The notes under the pieces were generated by a model that worked only from the letters and a program-made list of their open reading frames with translations, did not search any database and was not told the DNA's origin. From Callorhinus ursinus (Eukaryota > Chordata > Mammalia > Carnivora > Otariidae): DNA of 64,000 bases. Position 1 is the first letter of the stretch. Every line of letters begins with the position of its first letter. Of this stretch, positions 53,401 through 59,260 are shown in pieces. The translations under genes were made by a program, and so were the position numbers. The stretch is taken from positions 748,839 to 812,838 of the forward strand of contig NW_020313288.1 in assembly GCF_003265705.1 (NCBI RefSeq), in the 5' to 3' direction.

Positions 53401-54301
53401 CATACGCATCACAGCCATGGACACTGAGGACCAGGGCGTGAAGGTTTTCCTGATCTCAGTGAGTAGCCCTGGGGCCGGGACAGGCTACTACCGACCTCTT
53501 GGGGAAAGGAAGTGCCCGAACAGACAGACCCCTGGACAAGGGCCGTGCCCTCCTGAGTCCCACAGGAGGGAGGTTCCCGGGCACACCCAGTCGGGCCACT
53601 GCAGGGCTGCACCAAGTCCTGCCCCTCTGGGGGGTGCTCTGTGGTGCAGCGGTCGACACTCTGAGGGTGTGGGCCAGGGAGCGAAGAGGGAGGCCTCTAG
53701 GCCGGCCAGTGTCCAGACGGATCGGTGGCAGAGAGACAGGAGTGGGCCTGCATCACCGAGTGCCATCCCAGCTGCAAGCTCTGCAAGCCGCTGGGAAGGA
53801 CGGTCCCTGGGGCCCCAGGAGCTTCAGTCCGCTGTCTCTGAGCTTGTTGAGGAGAGAGGGTTGGGCTCTGGCCCAGACACAGCCCGGGGCTTATGGCTTC
53901 CACCACAGGAGGGCAGCAGCCACCCTGACCAAGAGATCTTCCAACCCACCACTTCCCTCTGCCTGCCCCAGGCCAGTTCCAAGGACACGGGCCAGCTGTA
54001 TGCAGCCCTGCACCACCGCATCCTGGCCCTGCGCAGCCGTGTGGAGCAGGAACAGGAAGCCAAGATGCCTGCCCCTGAACCTGGGGCAGCCCCGTCCAAC
54101 GAGGACGACAGTGACGAGGACGTCCTGGCTCCATCGGGGGCCACCGGAGGCGGTGAGCCAGTGGTCCCAGCCCTGGAGGGGATGGGGAGCCTGACCCAAG
54201 GGGCTGGGGCTCCAGCCAGGGTGGGGACCTGACGGTGAGGCCGCTGCTTCCCAACAGGTGCTGGCGAGGAAGGGGAGGGGCAGACGGCCGGAAGCACATA
54301 G
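1916..54301 (+). CDS. RANBP3: Ran-binding protein 3, 18 coding exons, complete
   Basis: RanBP3 is a mainly nuclear Ran-GTP-binding cofactor of the export receptor CRM1/XPO1. It also works with RCC1 and is known to promote nuclear export of SMAD2/3. Joining the 18 exons listed below gives 581 codons with every junction in phase. The order is: N-terminal FVFQKDKGQK; a Glu/Pro/Ala-rich stretch (27-101); the basic nuclear localisation motif PPVKRERTSS (112-121), whose Ser121 fits an RXRXXS kinase site matching the reported RSK/Akt site; two FVFG repeats (276-279 and 337-340) that act as nucleoporin-like FG motifs; a Ran-binding domain (about 404-537, KVEVITGEEAESN through RSRVEQEQEA); and an acidic tail with DDSDEDV (552-558). 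Agreement with mammalian RanBP3 is near complete. Introns total about 50 kb, with intron 1 the longest. The start is supported by homology and the CpG island. It is tail to tail with CAPS. Confidence 0.97.
3880..4654 (+). mobile_element. L2 LINE 3' end
   Basis: The sequence follows the L2 3' consensus. It includes CTTCACCTCCTTCAGGCCTT, then AATATAAGCTCCATGAGGGC, then CAGTGCCTGGCACAGAGTAG, and ends in GAATGAATGAATGAAT. It is a decayed fossil with no intact frame. Confidence 0.85.
5556..5637 (+). repeat. Compound dinucleotide microsatellite (GA)n(TG)6(CG)9(TG)n
   Basis: A run of GA/AG repeats to 5592 passes without a break into TG repeats (5593-5604), then nine CG units (5605-5622), then TG again to 5637. 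The alternating purine-pyrimidine part is the classic Z-DNA-prone composition. Confidence 0.97.
5912..6160 (-). mobile_element. MER20 hAT element
   Basis: The ends CAGTGTTCTCAAC and a degenerate CACTGG, with the inner text GGGCTGTCCTATGCATTGTA and GTCATGACAACTAAAAATGTCC, match MER20. Length is close to full. Strand here is the orientation opposite to the usual consensus reading. Confidence 0.85.
6180..6418 (+). mobile_element. MIR SINE
   Basis: The core text GACTCTGCCATGTACT, then GAGCCTCGGTTTCCTCACC and AACAGTAAATGGTAGCTA is that of MIR. It is heavily diverged. Confidence 0.8.
6614..7083 (-). mobile_element. MER20 interrupted by a Can-SINE
   Basis: MER20 sequence starts at CAGGGTTCTCAGCC, breaks off after CAAGAATGT (6768-6776), and resumes with CAAGAATGT at 7006-7014. 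It ends near TTGAAAACCTCTG. The repeated CAAGAATGT is the target-site duplication of the inserted SINE. Confidence 0.85.
6783..7005 (+). mobile_element. Can-SINE inside MER20
   Basis: A GGGGCTCCTGGGTGGCTCAC head, a CCTCTCCCTCTGCCTCT middle and an AATAAATAAAATCTTT tail plus poly-A identify a tRNA-Lys-derived carnivore SINE. The tail carries extra bases after the A run, so it is not the newest copy in the window. Confidence 0.92.
9004..9507 (-). mobile_element. hAT-Charlie-like DNA transposon with TIRs and 8-bp TSD
   Basis: The element begins CAGCAGTTCTCCAGGATGG and ends CAGTTTGAGAACTGCTG, so it has inverted terminal repeats. It is flanked by GCATAGGA (8996-9003) and GCATGATA (9508-9515), a 6-of-8 match that fits the 8-bp duplication of hAT elements. 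The inner text TGTGATATCGCAACAGATGG is typical of a Charlie-type family. Confidence 0.75.
9660..9785 (+). mobile_element. MIR SINE fragment
   Basis: CTTCTGCCACTTACTTGCCC followed by TCTGTAGAATGGGGATGACA is MIR core sequence. Neither end is preserved. Confidence 0.65.
9916..10117 (-). mobile_element. MER20 hAT element
   Basis: GTGTTTCTCCACCTC, GGGGGCTGTCCTGTGCATCG and GAAAAATGTCTCCAGACATT match MER20. It is almost full length and has the same orientation as the copies at 5912, 6614 and 10344. Confidence 0.88.
10344..10548 (-). mobile_element. MER20 hAT element
   Basis: CAGAGTTTCTCAACTGCAGC, ATCCACTAGATGCCATTAGC and AAATATCTCTAGACATTGCC match MER20. It lies only 227 bp after the previous copy. 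Confidence 0.88.
11500..11725 (+). mobile_element. L2 LINE fragment
   Basis: The 3' signature CACAGTGCCTGGCACATGGT followed by AGGTGCTCAGTAAATC is that of L2. The upstream part is strongly diverged. Confidence 0.65.
11930..12125 (+). mobile_element. MIR/L2-class old repeat
   Basis: Phrases like TGTGTGCTAGCCACTTCCCA, CATTTCATTTAATCCTCCCT and GTCGCCCAGGATCCCAGCC fit a widespread ancient mammalian SINE/LINE end. The family is not certain. Confidence 0.5.
12618..12850 (+). mobile_element. MIR SINE
   Basis: CCAGCTCTGCCACTTATCAG followed by TTTGTGACTTCAAGCAAAGC is the MIR core. A degraded 3' part runs on to about 12850. Confidence 0.75.
14145..14240 (+). mobile_element. MIR SINE fragment
   Basis: CCTTGGACAAGTCATTCACC, then CTCTGAGTCTCTTGTTTCC and TCTGTAAAATAAGGATG, is MIR core text. 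Confidence 0.65.
15480..15740 (+). mobile_element. L2-like LINE fragment
   Basis: GAAGCCTTCCTGGATCCACT near the start and GAGGCCTGGCACACAGTGGG near the end follow the L2 3' pattern in diverged form. Confidence 0.5.
17180..17350 (+). repeat. Ancient dispersed repeat, family uncertain
   Basis: GTCTGTTATGTGTGTGGCTC, CTCTTCTGGGGCTCATGATG and AGATGAACAGATAACC resemble an old mammalian repeat with 'increase/total/organ' style text that recurs at about 18440-18550, 31115-31200 and 59000-59260. I cannot name the family. Confidence 0.4.
21186..21241 (+). CDS. RANBP3: RANBP3 coding exon 2
   Basis: TTTTTGCAG precedes a 56-nt exon encoding EKPAIAPPVFVFQKDKGQK (first codon split), then GTAAGG. It completes residues 8-26. 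The N-terminal FVFQ is conserved in mammalian RanBP3. Confidence 0.96.
22757..22962 (-). mobile_element. hAT-like MER element, second copy
   Basis: CCTGTTTTTGTAAATAAAGT, TTTATTGGCACACAGCCATG and CACAGAAAAAGTTTTCCAAC are the reverse complement of the family seen at 16-650. The two copies share the same internal landmarks in opposite orientation. Confidence 0.65.
23705..24110 (+). mobile_element. Possible L1 3' region
   Basis: AAGTTGAAAGAATGGTACCG followed by CCCTCACCTGGCTTCGCC resembles an old L1 3' UTR type. A related stretch may be present at 37995-38120. Support is weak. Confidence 0.35.
24153..24173 (+). repeat. Poly-C tract (C21)
   Basis: Twenty-one consecutive cytosines sit in an unremarkable intronic context. 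Length is likely to vary between individuals or by sequencing error. Confidence 0.95.
26581..26769 (+). CDS. RANBP3: RANBP3 coding exon 3
   Basis: The 189-nt exon (phase 0-0) follows TTGCTCCCAG and ends at GTAAGT. It encodes SSAEQKDLSDSGEEPRGE through PFPRELAG (27-89), a disordered Glu/Pro/Ala/Ser-rich region. It could be skipped without a frameshift. Confidence 0.95.
26770..34562 (+). other. RANBP3: RANBP3 intron 3 (7.8 kb)
   Basis: No second gene was recognised. It carries an old dispersed repeat near 31115-31200 and a decayed L1 ORF2 fragment at about 31660-32020. The remainder is GC-moderate unassigned sequence. Confidence 0.75.
31660..32020 (+). mobile_element. Decayed L1 ORF2 fragment
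   Basis: GCTAGACCACAAAACAAG, then TTTTGATAAACTTAAAGTG, CTGAAATCATGCCAGG and CCACAGTGGAATGAAATTGG follow the endonuclease-linker part of mammalian L1 ORF2 in strongly mutated form. It is a non-functional relic. Confidence 0.65.
34563..34599 (+). CDS. RANBP3: RANBP3 coding exon 4
   Basis: A 37-nt mini-exon after TCTCATTTCAG encodes RPAGGSSPEGGE plus one base, followed by GTGAGG. Intron 4 after it is only 88 nt. Confidence 0.94.
34688..34774 (+). CDS. RANBP3: RANBP3 coding exon 5 (NLS)
   Basis: The 87-nt exon lies between TTTTCTGTAG and GTAACC and is phase 1-1. It encodes DSDREDGNYCPPVKRERTSS (102-121) and then LTQFPPSQS. PPVKRERTSS is the basic import signal, with Ser121 in an RXRXXS kinase context. 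Confidence 0.96.
34775..36595 (+). other. RANBP3: RANBP3 intron 5 (1.8 kb)
   Basis: A short (CA)n run lies at 35108-35122. Nothing else nameable is seen. Confidence 0.7.
36596..36667 (+). CDS. RANBP3: RANBP3 coding exon 6 (cassette candidate)
   Basis: The 72-nt, phase 1-1 exon follows TTGTCGACAG and precedes GTGAGC. It encodes VSKNNVFMPSTFCEPSAGNS (131-150) and then DSEP. Known RANBP3 isoforms differ by inclusion of this segment, and its symmetric phase allows clean skipping (557 instead of 581 residues). Confidence 0.9.
40398..41062 (+). mobile_element. L1-derived sequence, split by a SINE
   Basis: GTACAGTTGGTTGGTTTTTA, GCAGCCATCACCATAATTAA and, after the SINE, CAACCAAGAATCCACTTTCT and TGGATATTTCATGTAAATAG match L1M-type 3' UTR text. 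The following AAATTTATTCCCAAGTACTA and GTGTATTGATCTTGTTCCCT also occur in L1 sequence. Confidence 0.7.
40461..40683 (-). mobile_element. Can-SINE, antisense, young
   Basis: A poly-T stretch then AAGATTTTCTTTATTTATTT, AGAAGCAGACTCCCTGCTGA and CCACCCAGGCGTCCC give a full antisense Can-SINE. A perfect 15-bp duplication CCATAATTAATTTTA flanks it at 40446-40460 and 40686-40700. Confidence 0.96.
41969..42034 (+). CDS. RANBP3: RANBP3 coding exon 7
   Basis: The 66-nt, phase 1-1 exon after TTGTGCTTGTAG encodes EEKSSGFRLKPPTLIHGQAP (155-174) and then SA, followed by GTAGGT. Confidence 0.95.
42035..42784 (+). other. RANBP3: RANBP3 intron 7 (750 nt)
   Basis: No repeat or gene is recognised. It is unremarkable intronic sequence. 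Confidence 0.7.
42785..42877 (+). CDS. RANBP3: RANBP3 coding exon 8
   Basis: The 93-nt, phase 1-1 exon follows TGTTCTCAG and precedes GTAAGA. It encodes GLPSQKPKEQQRSVLRPAVL (177-196) and then QAPQPKALSQT. Confidence 0.95.
42878..44091 (+). other. RANBP3: RANBP3 intron 8 (1.2 kb)
   Basis: It contains a young sense Can-SINE at 43014-43225. The rest is unassigned and AT-richer than the neighbouring introns. Confidence 0.7.
43014..43225 (+). mobile_element. Can-SINE, sense, young
   Basis: The head GGGCGCCTGGGTGGGTG, the middle CCTGCTTCTCCCTCTCCCAC and a (CT)n expansion before AAATAAATAAAATCTTTAAA mark a Can-SINE. The flanks AGAAATAGAGTGCTGGGG at 42996-43013 and 43226-43243 are identical. Confidence 0.95.
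44092..44210 (+). CDS. RANBP3: RANBP3 coding exon 9
   Basis: The 119-nt exon after TATCCCGGCAG encodes AASSGTNGVSVPADRTGAAT (208-227) through SPSDEARALE (247), then a GTGTGT donor. This is the least conserved part of the protein, an Ala/Ser/Thr-rich linker. Confidence 0.93.
44211..45325 (+). other. RANBP3: RANBP3 intron 9 (1.1 kb)
   Basis: It has C- and G-rich runs near 44440-44470 and 45019-45040. No gene or named repeat is seen. Confidence 0.65.
45326..45445 (+). CDS. RANBP3: RANBP3 coding exon 10 (first FVFG)
   Basis: The 120-nt, phase 0-0 exon encodes EKEPQKNESSDTCEEENCEK (248-267), then KEQVAQQAFVFGQNLRDRVK. It contains the first FVFG motif (276-279). The donor is GTGTGT. Confidence 0.96.
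45840..46012 (-). mobile_element. MER20 hAT element
   Basis: GGCCTGTCCTGGGTGTTCTG, GGGCAGCATCTCTGGCCCCC and GTTGTGACAACCAAAAGTGT match MER20 in the same orientation as the intron 1 copies. Ends are eroded. Confidence 0.75.
46330..46491 (+). mobile_element. MER20 hAT element, opposite orientation
   Basis: CTGGGGACATCTGTGGTTGT, CACAACCAGGGTGTAGGTAC and GGAGAAACCCTG match MER20 read in its usual direction. It faces the copy at 45840-46012. Confidence 0.75.
46890..46985 (+). mobile_element. MIR SINE fragment
   Basis: TTTCTCACTCATAGGACGAG followed by GATACCCACCTCTCAGGGTT is MIR 3'-core text. A 66-codon open frame that starts here at 46918 is therefore not a gene. Confidence 0.6.
47232..47275 (+). 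repeat. Simple repeat (TG)n-(CA)n-(CGCA)n
   Basis: TGTGTGTG, TACACACACACA and five CGCA units follow one another. The TG and CA halves form a short inverted repeat. It ends about 95 nt before exon 11. Confidence 0.95.
47371..47474 (+). CDS. RANBP3: RANBP3 coding exon 11
   Basis: The 104-nt exon after CTGTTTCCCAG encodes LTNENTEVADMENAGHPSSE (288-307) and then TPTATNYFLQYISS plus two bases. The donor is GTGTGT. Confidence 0.96.
47475..48603 (+). other. RANBP3: RANBP3 intron 11 (1.1 kb)
   Basis: No named repeat or gene is seen. Open frames here reflect GC content. Confidence 0.65.
48604..48682 (+). CDS. RANBP3: RANBP3 coding exon 12 (second FVFG)
   Basis: The 79-nt exon encodes SLDNSTNSADTASNKFVFGQ (322-341) and then NMSERVL, followed by GTGAGT. 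FVFG at 337-340 is the second FG motif. Confidence 0.96.
48683..49819 (+). other. RANBP3: RANBP3 intron 12 (1.1 kb)
   Basis: No named repeat or gene is seen. The frame of exon 13 stays open for about 82 codons upstream from an ATG at 49574, but without splice support. Confidence 0.65.
49820..49922 (+). CDS. RANBP3: RANBP3 coding exon 13
   Basis: The 103-nt exon after CTCCCTGCAG encodes SPPKLNEVSSDATRENAAAE (349-368) and then SGSESSSQEATPEK plus one base, followed by GTATGC. It is a Ser/Glu-rich linker before the Ran-binding domain. Confidence 0.96.
49923..50494 (+). other. RANBP3: RANBP3 intron 13 (572 nt)
   Basis: Its 3' end carries an 18-unit CA tract and a weak pyrimidine tract before the acceptor ACATTTCAG. 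No gene is seen. Confidence 0.75.
50414..50449 (+). repeat. (CA)18 microsatellite near the exon 14 acceptor
   Basis: Eighteen AC/CA units end 45 nt before exon 14. CA repeats in this position are known binding sites for hnRNP L, so the tract may affect inclusion of exon 14. Confidence 0.95.
50495..50604 (+). CDS. RANBP3: RANBP3 coding exon 14 (start of Ran-binding domain)
   Basis: The 110-nt exon encodes ESLAESAAAYTKATARKCLL (383-402) and then EKVEVITGEEAESNVLQ, followed by GTGAGG. KVEVITGEE opens the Ran-binding domain. The length is not a multiple of three (phase 1 to 0), so skipping would shift the frame. Confidence 0.96.
50605..52066 (+). other. RANBP3: RANBP3 intron 14 (1.5 kb)
   Basis: About half of it is an L1 3' UTR fossil (51185-51840). 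No gene is seen. Confidence 0.7.
51185..51840 (+). mobile_element. L1 3' UTR fossil
   Basis: GAACAGCTTTATTGAGATAG, ACAGTTCAGTGGTTTTTAGT, TATGAATCATGCTACCGTGG and TGCAAGGTGGTATCTCGTGG are L1M-type 3' UTR text. The copy is GC-rich and full of former CpG sites. Confidence 0.8.
52067..52187 (+). CDS. RANBP3: RANBP3 coding exon 15
   Basis: The 121-nt exon after TTGTGTTCCAG encodes IQCKLFVFDKASQSWVERGR (420-439) and then GLLRLNDMASTDDGTLQSRL plus one base. The W-ERG-G-LRLN pattern is the diagnostic core of the Ran-binding domain. Confidence 0.97.
52188..53315 (+). other. RANBP3: RANBP3 intron 15 (1.1 kb)
   Basis: No named repeat or gene is recognised. Confidence 0.65.
53316..53458 (+). CDS. RANBP3: RANBP3 coding exon 16
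   Basis: The 143-nt exon after GGTTGCAG encodes VMRTQGSLRLILNTKLWAQM (460-479) through ITAMDTEDQGVKVFLIS (507), followed by GTGAGT. It is the second half of the Ran-binding domain core. Confidence 0.97.
53459..53971 (+). other. RANBP3: RANBP3 intron 16, 513 nt, open in frame
   Basis: The intron has a normal GTGAGT donor and CCTGCCCCAG acceptor. Its length is 171 codons and it has no stop in the RANBP3 frame, so retention would keep the protein frame through exon 17. Homology shows it is normally removed. Confidence 0.85.
53972..54152 (+). CDS. RANBP3: RANBP3 coding exon 17
   Basis: The 181-nt exon encodes ASSKDTGQLYAALHHRILAL (508-527), then RSRVEQEQEAKMPAPEPGAA, an acidic DDSDED run and VLAPSGATGG plus one base, followed by GTGAGC. 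It ends the Ran-binding domain. Confidence 0.97.
54258..54301 (+). CDS. RANBP3: RANBP3 coding exon 18 and stop
   Basis: After a 105-nt intron ending CCCAACAG, 44 nt encode GAGEEGEGQTAGST and TAG (54299-54301). The C terminus matches the family. Confidence 0.96.
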
Positions 54302-55645
54302 CGCCGGGAGCCGGCTGCCCACGAGCCTGCTGCTTTGTCCGTCTGTCTGCCCGCCCGCCCGCCCGCCCCGCCAGCAGTGTGGAGGCGCAGGGCTCGGGAA
54401 CCACACTCCCCGCTGGGTTGGCCACAGTTCGGATCCGCATGTCCCGTTCAGAAGCAGACTCGGGAACTGCCTGAATGTGGTTTGGGACACGAGACCTCAT
54501 CATATTGATGAGCAAAACGAAAAAGAACATTTCTTCCCTCCCCTCCTTTGAATTGAAATGGCACATTAAGACTTGTCACGGCTTCTCACTGGGACTGGGA
54601 CACTTGTTTCTTCACCCCTCCCTCCTCGTGTCCCCGGCCTCTCTGCCGTCGCCCGTCCAGGCCACCGGGTCTGTCCACACAAGTATAAACACTGGGCCTG
54701 CTGGACGCTCTGCTAACTACCGTTTTTCCAGTTTCCCACACTCTGATTTGGGGCTTATATTTTTAGATCTTTTTCCCCCAAGGCTTTGTGTTTGGTTTCT
54801 TAGGTTCGGACTCTGCTGTGCATTGAGTGGGTACAGCTCTGTCCTGGGCCACATCCTCCTCCTCCCAGGGCTCCTGGCCTCTGTGCTGGGGTGGGAGTCA
54901 CCCCCCCACACTTTGTTCCCCACCCAGGGTTGCTCCAGGCCCAGTTGTGGGGTATTGAGGGGTTGGGCCCCAGACCTGGAAAGAGCTTATCTAAAAAAGG
55001 GTCACTGGACCTGGGTGGGTCCCCACCCACCCTCCTGCCTTTTCCCATCATGTCGGTCACCCATCATGTGGCACCCAGAGGCAAACCTTCCTGCTGCTGG
55101 CCATTCCTTGCCCAGCCCTTGACGACATCACTGCCCCAAGACCATCCAGGACCAGGGGCCCCTGTGAGAGGCAGAGGGGGACCTCAGCGGGACCTTCGAG
55201 GAGGGGGCAGGGGGCTGGTTCCAGGCAACCGGCCGTCTGCCACATTCGCAGCACACACAGGAGTGGGTGCTGTGCCTACCCCCACCCTGGAGCATGGCCA
55301 GGAGCCAGCCGGGCTTCACCCACCTGGGGCGGCCTGTGAAGAAGGGCCCTGTGCACAGGGCTCCGAGGGATTTCCGAGCAAAGTGCCCAGCCCCGCCCTC
55401 GGGGTGAGCGGAAGGCCTTGTCTCCACAGCTGTGCCACCCACACCTTGGGTCGGTTGTGTGCAGCCTGAGCCGTGGGAAGGCGCCAAAGGCCCTCCCAGC
55501 AGATCCAGTCACACTTCTCTGCTTTAAGCCTTAGCCAAGTAGTGACAAGTAAAACCAGATAATGCCCATGTGTTTTGGAACATTTATGTAAGATTGTCAT
55601 ATGAAATGTATTTGGGAACTACATTAAAACTTTTAACTAAAACCC
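54302..55645 (+). other. RANBP3: RANBP3 3' UTR
   Basis: About 1.3 kb of non-coding sequence follows the stop and ends at the ATTAAA signal. Open frames inside it show no family features. The end is inferred from the signal. Confidence 0.75.
55623..55628 (+). promoter_or_regulatory. RANBP3: Candidate RANBP3 polyadenylation signal ATTAAA
   Basis: ATTAAA lies in an AT-rich pocket (TGTAAGATTGTCATATGAAA upstream) within otherwise GC-rich DNA. It is the first good signal after the stop. Cleavage is expected some 10-30 nt further on. Confidence 0.7.
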
Positions 55646-56141
55646 TGGCCTCCTGCATGCCCCAGGGGCCTCAGGAAGCCGGACAGCCTGGCCAGGAACA
55701 GCCTCCACTTCCCAGAGCCACCTGGCCTGTCTGCGGGCCCCTGGCCCCTGCCCCACACTCCACATCCGGGCAGGTGACCAAACTTGGCTGCCTTCCAAGA
55801 CTGGCCGCCTCCCTGCTGAGTTTTGCTTTACAGAAGAGCTGTTTGCTTCCCTGCAAACAGTGGCTCCTGGGGGGAGGAGGGGAGGGGGGTCTGCACAGCA
55901 TGGACAGGGAGGGCCTTGCTCCCTGGGGTCCTGAGCCAGTGACCCATCCTTGGAAACTTTGTCCCACTTGCCCCTGGTGGCCAAGCCGGGTCCTCGGAGA
56001 CCTGATCCAACCAGTCCTGGGGCCTCCACCTCAGGGGCTGCCTGGCTGGAAGCCCAGGTGAGAGGCCCTGGCTCAGGGGGGGCCGGGGGGGGGGGGGCCT
56101 ACCACTACGGGGGGGGGGCTGGCTGAGCAAGTGTGCACGGC
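55646..56141. other. Intergenic gap between convergent RANBP3 and CAPS
   Basis: About 500 bp separate the RANBP3 signal from the CAPS stop. It includes very long G runs at 56075-56118. I see no clear polyadenylation signal for CAPS on the minus strand here. Confidence 0.6.
56075..56118 (+). repeat. G-run cluster next to the CAPS stop
   Basis: Runs of 7, 13 and 10 G are separated by CC and by CCTACCACTAC. On the plus strand this can form a G-quadruplex. The minus strand, read in the CAPS transcript, is C-rich. Confidence 0.9.
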
Positions 56142-57004
<863 letters not shown>

Positions 57005-57260
57005 GCCGGGTCAGGCTGGCTGGGCAACTGGCTGGAGGAGAGTTTGAGGAAGGACTCCGACTCGGCTGACCAGGCTGTGGGCCGGTGCCACAACCCTGCC
57101 CTGGCCAGCTACCTGCTTACCTGGCCTTCAACTGTCCTGGAGTCCAGACAGCCACCCCTCTGGCTCCTGCCCGCTCTGCCCAGCGTTGGCAGTGTGTCCT
57201 GCCTAGCAGGCCTGTTGCTAAGGGATGGTGGCTCAGGAGACTGGGAGGGGCCCCAGCTGT
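57005..57260 (-). promoter_or_regulatory. CAPS: CAPS upstream region with an RFX-like half site
   Basis: This short region precedes the CAPS start codon and is moderately GC-rich without being a strong CpG island. GTTGCTAAGG at 57214-57223 resembles half of the X-box bound by RFX factors of ciliated cells. The start of transcription is not visible. Confidence 0.35.
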
Positions 57261-58479
57261 AACCCACACTGTGCCAGTGCCTCACAGCGATAGGCACAGC
57301 CCCGGGGGGTGGAGTGGCAGGGCCAGGAGGGACAGGCCAGTGCTTTTGCTGGCACCGCTGCCCACCCTCTGCCCTGCTCACTCCCAGCCTCACAGTGCCC
57401 AGGTCTGGGATAGAGCCAGACCCAGATGGGGATTGGGGGCGGTCCCCCTTCCTGGCCACAAGAAGGAGGGGGTGGGCCACAGCCCTAAGTGGCCAGAGTG
57501 TCCCGGATGGAGAGAGGCAAGGCCATGCCGAGAAGGCTTAAGACCCAATTCCTATGTGACCTGGAGCAGCTCCCCTCCCCTCCCTGGGCTCCACGGGTCC
57601 CCTTGTCCGGTGTTCAGACCAGTGTGGCTGAGCCAGGACACAGCAGTCTTACAGACTGTTTCCAGCGTTAAGTCAGACAAAGCAGTTCCTGGTAGTTACT
57701 CAGGGGCCAGTGTGAGATTTCTGTCGATGTGGGTCTTTTGGTGGTTGGTTTTTCAGTTCTCAAACAACACGTGGTGGTTTTGCTCCTAACAAGCTGGGGG
57801 AGCCAGGGGACCGCAGTACCAAGTGAAGAAGTGGCCCTGGCCCCCGACGCCATCCAAGAAGCACCGAGGCCATAATCACAGAAGGCCTCCGATCGAGACA
57901 TCGACTAAGAGCGTTACACCAAATGACAGGATTGAAAATGACGCTGGATCTCCCAGGGGCTAAAACGTGGGCCCCGTTTGGGGACCCATCCACTGCAGAG
58001 ACCCAGAGGTCACCAGAGGCTTTTCAAAGCCTGGACTTAGACACCGTCAGTGTTAGGAGAAACTGCAGTGACATTCTGGTGGCTCGCTGCAGTCCATAAC
58101 TCTTCGAGGAGGCAGAGAACTACTCCATTGCATTTTTCATGAGGGTTACAAAAATCAGTTTTTTCCATAGAAAAGTGTAAAATATAACCACAGTTATTGT
58201 AACTCTGTTTTGGCATCTCCTCATCTTCATCAGGATATCAAGAGTAACCCCTCCAAAAACTGCAAGTGGCCCTCCCGACCCGAGGCCGGTTTACTTCGCC
58301 TCCCTGAGCCTCACTTTCCATAGCTATAAAACGGGGCAAGCCTGGGTGGCAAAGATTAGATACAAGCGCCCGTGACTGTAACTTTGTGTCTCCCCGGCCA
58401 GCAGGACCCCACCCAGGCCACTTCTCCAGCCCCCACACCGGAAGAAAGGAGGAAGGACCAAGGCCAGGAAATCATCCAA

Positions 58480-58485
58480 TTTATT
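58480..58485 (-). promoter_or_regulatory. VMAC: Possible VMAC polyadenylation signal AATAAA
   Basis: TTTATT on the plus strand is AATAAA on the minus strand. It lies 1.6 kb past the VMAC stop, within range for a 3' UTR, but other explanations are possible. Confidence 0.3.
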
Positions 58486-58999
58486 AAGCTCAGACAGGCC
58501 TCAACCTGCCTTCCCTTCGTACAAGCAGCCCCCCTTATTCTATCCAGAGAAAATGGGGCCACTGTTACTGCACTGAGGGGTCACTGTTAGATGCCAGGCG
58601 GGCAGGCTGCACCATCCTGAGGGCTGGGGACGGACCCCGAACTTTTCCAGGCCAAAATGGGCCCTACCCCTCAGTGGTTCCTGGTGTGACAGTTCCCTGA
58701 GTAAGTAGGTGGGAAAAGGGCTAGTGTGAGACCAGGCTGGGCACTTCGGCTGGGCAGAGAAAGGCACGGGGTACCCTGGTTTGATTTAGAAAATAATAGC
58801 ACCCTGAATGTCTCTGGCCAAGAAGAGCAGCATAGAAATGAGTTTAAAAATAAATTCTCTAGGGAATATAAAAAAGGAGCGGGCTGCTTGCTACAAAAGC
58901 TGAACTGGCTGGGGCCTCATCAGATGTGCTAGGGGTCCCCGGCTCCCTTCAGGGCCCACAAACCCCGTCCTGTTCCTACCGAGGCCCCAGGGTGCACCT

Positions 59000-59260
59000 G
59001 GCGCTGGTGATAAAGAAGAAAAGCCCTGCCCTCAGGTAGCTTACACTCTGATGACAGGATGTCCCATGAAGAAAACAGAATGGGTAAGAGCAGGGGCCGG
59101 GGTTACTTCAAATAAGGTAGGCAGGGAAGGCCCCCCCTGAGGAGGTGACATCTGAGCAAAGATCTGAGTGACAAGGAACGGGGCATGTGACATCCGGGGG
59201 AAGAGCAGTCTAGGCAGAGGGAACAGCCAGTGGAAAGGCTGAGGGATGCCTGAGTTTTCC
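59000..59260 (+). repeat. Ancient dispersed repeat, family uncertain
   Basis: TGCCCTCAGGTAGCTTACAC, GAGGAGGTGACATCTGAGCA, then TCTAGGCAGAGGGAACAGCC are phrases of an old mammalian interspersed repeat. I cannot name it. Confidence 0.5.

Noticed and set aside
53697..54566. 289-codon minus-strand frame antisense to the RANBP3 3' end
   Set aside because: It is complementary to GC-rich RANBP3 coding and intron sequence, has no recognisable domain, and does not have splice or promoter support.
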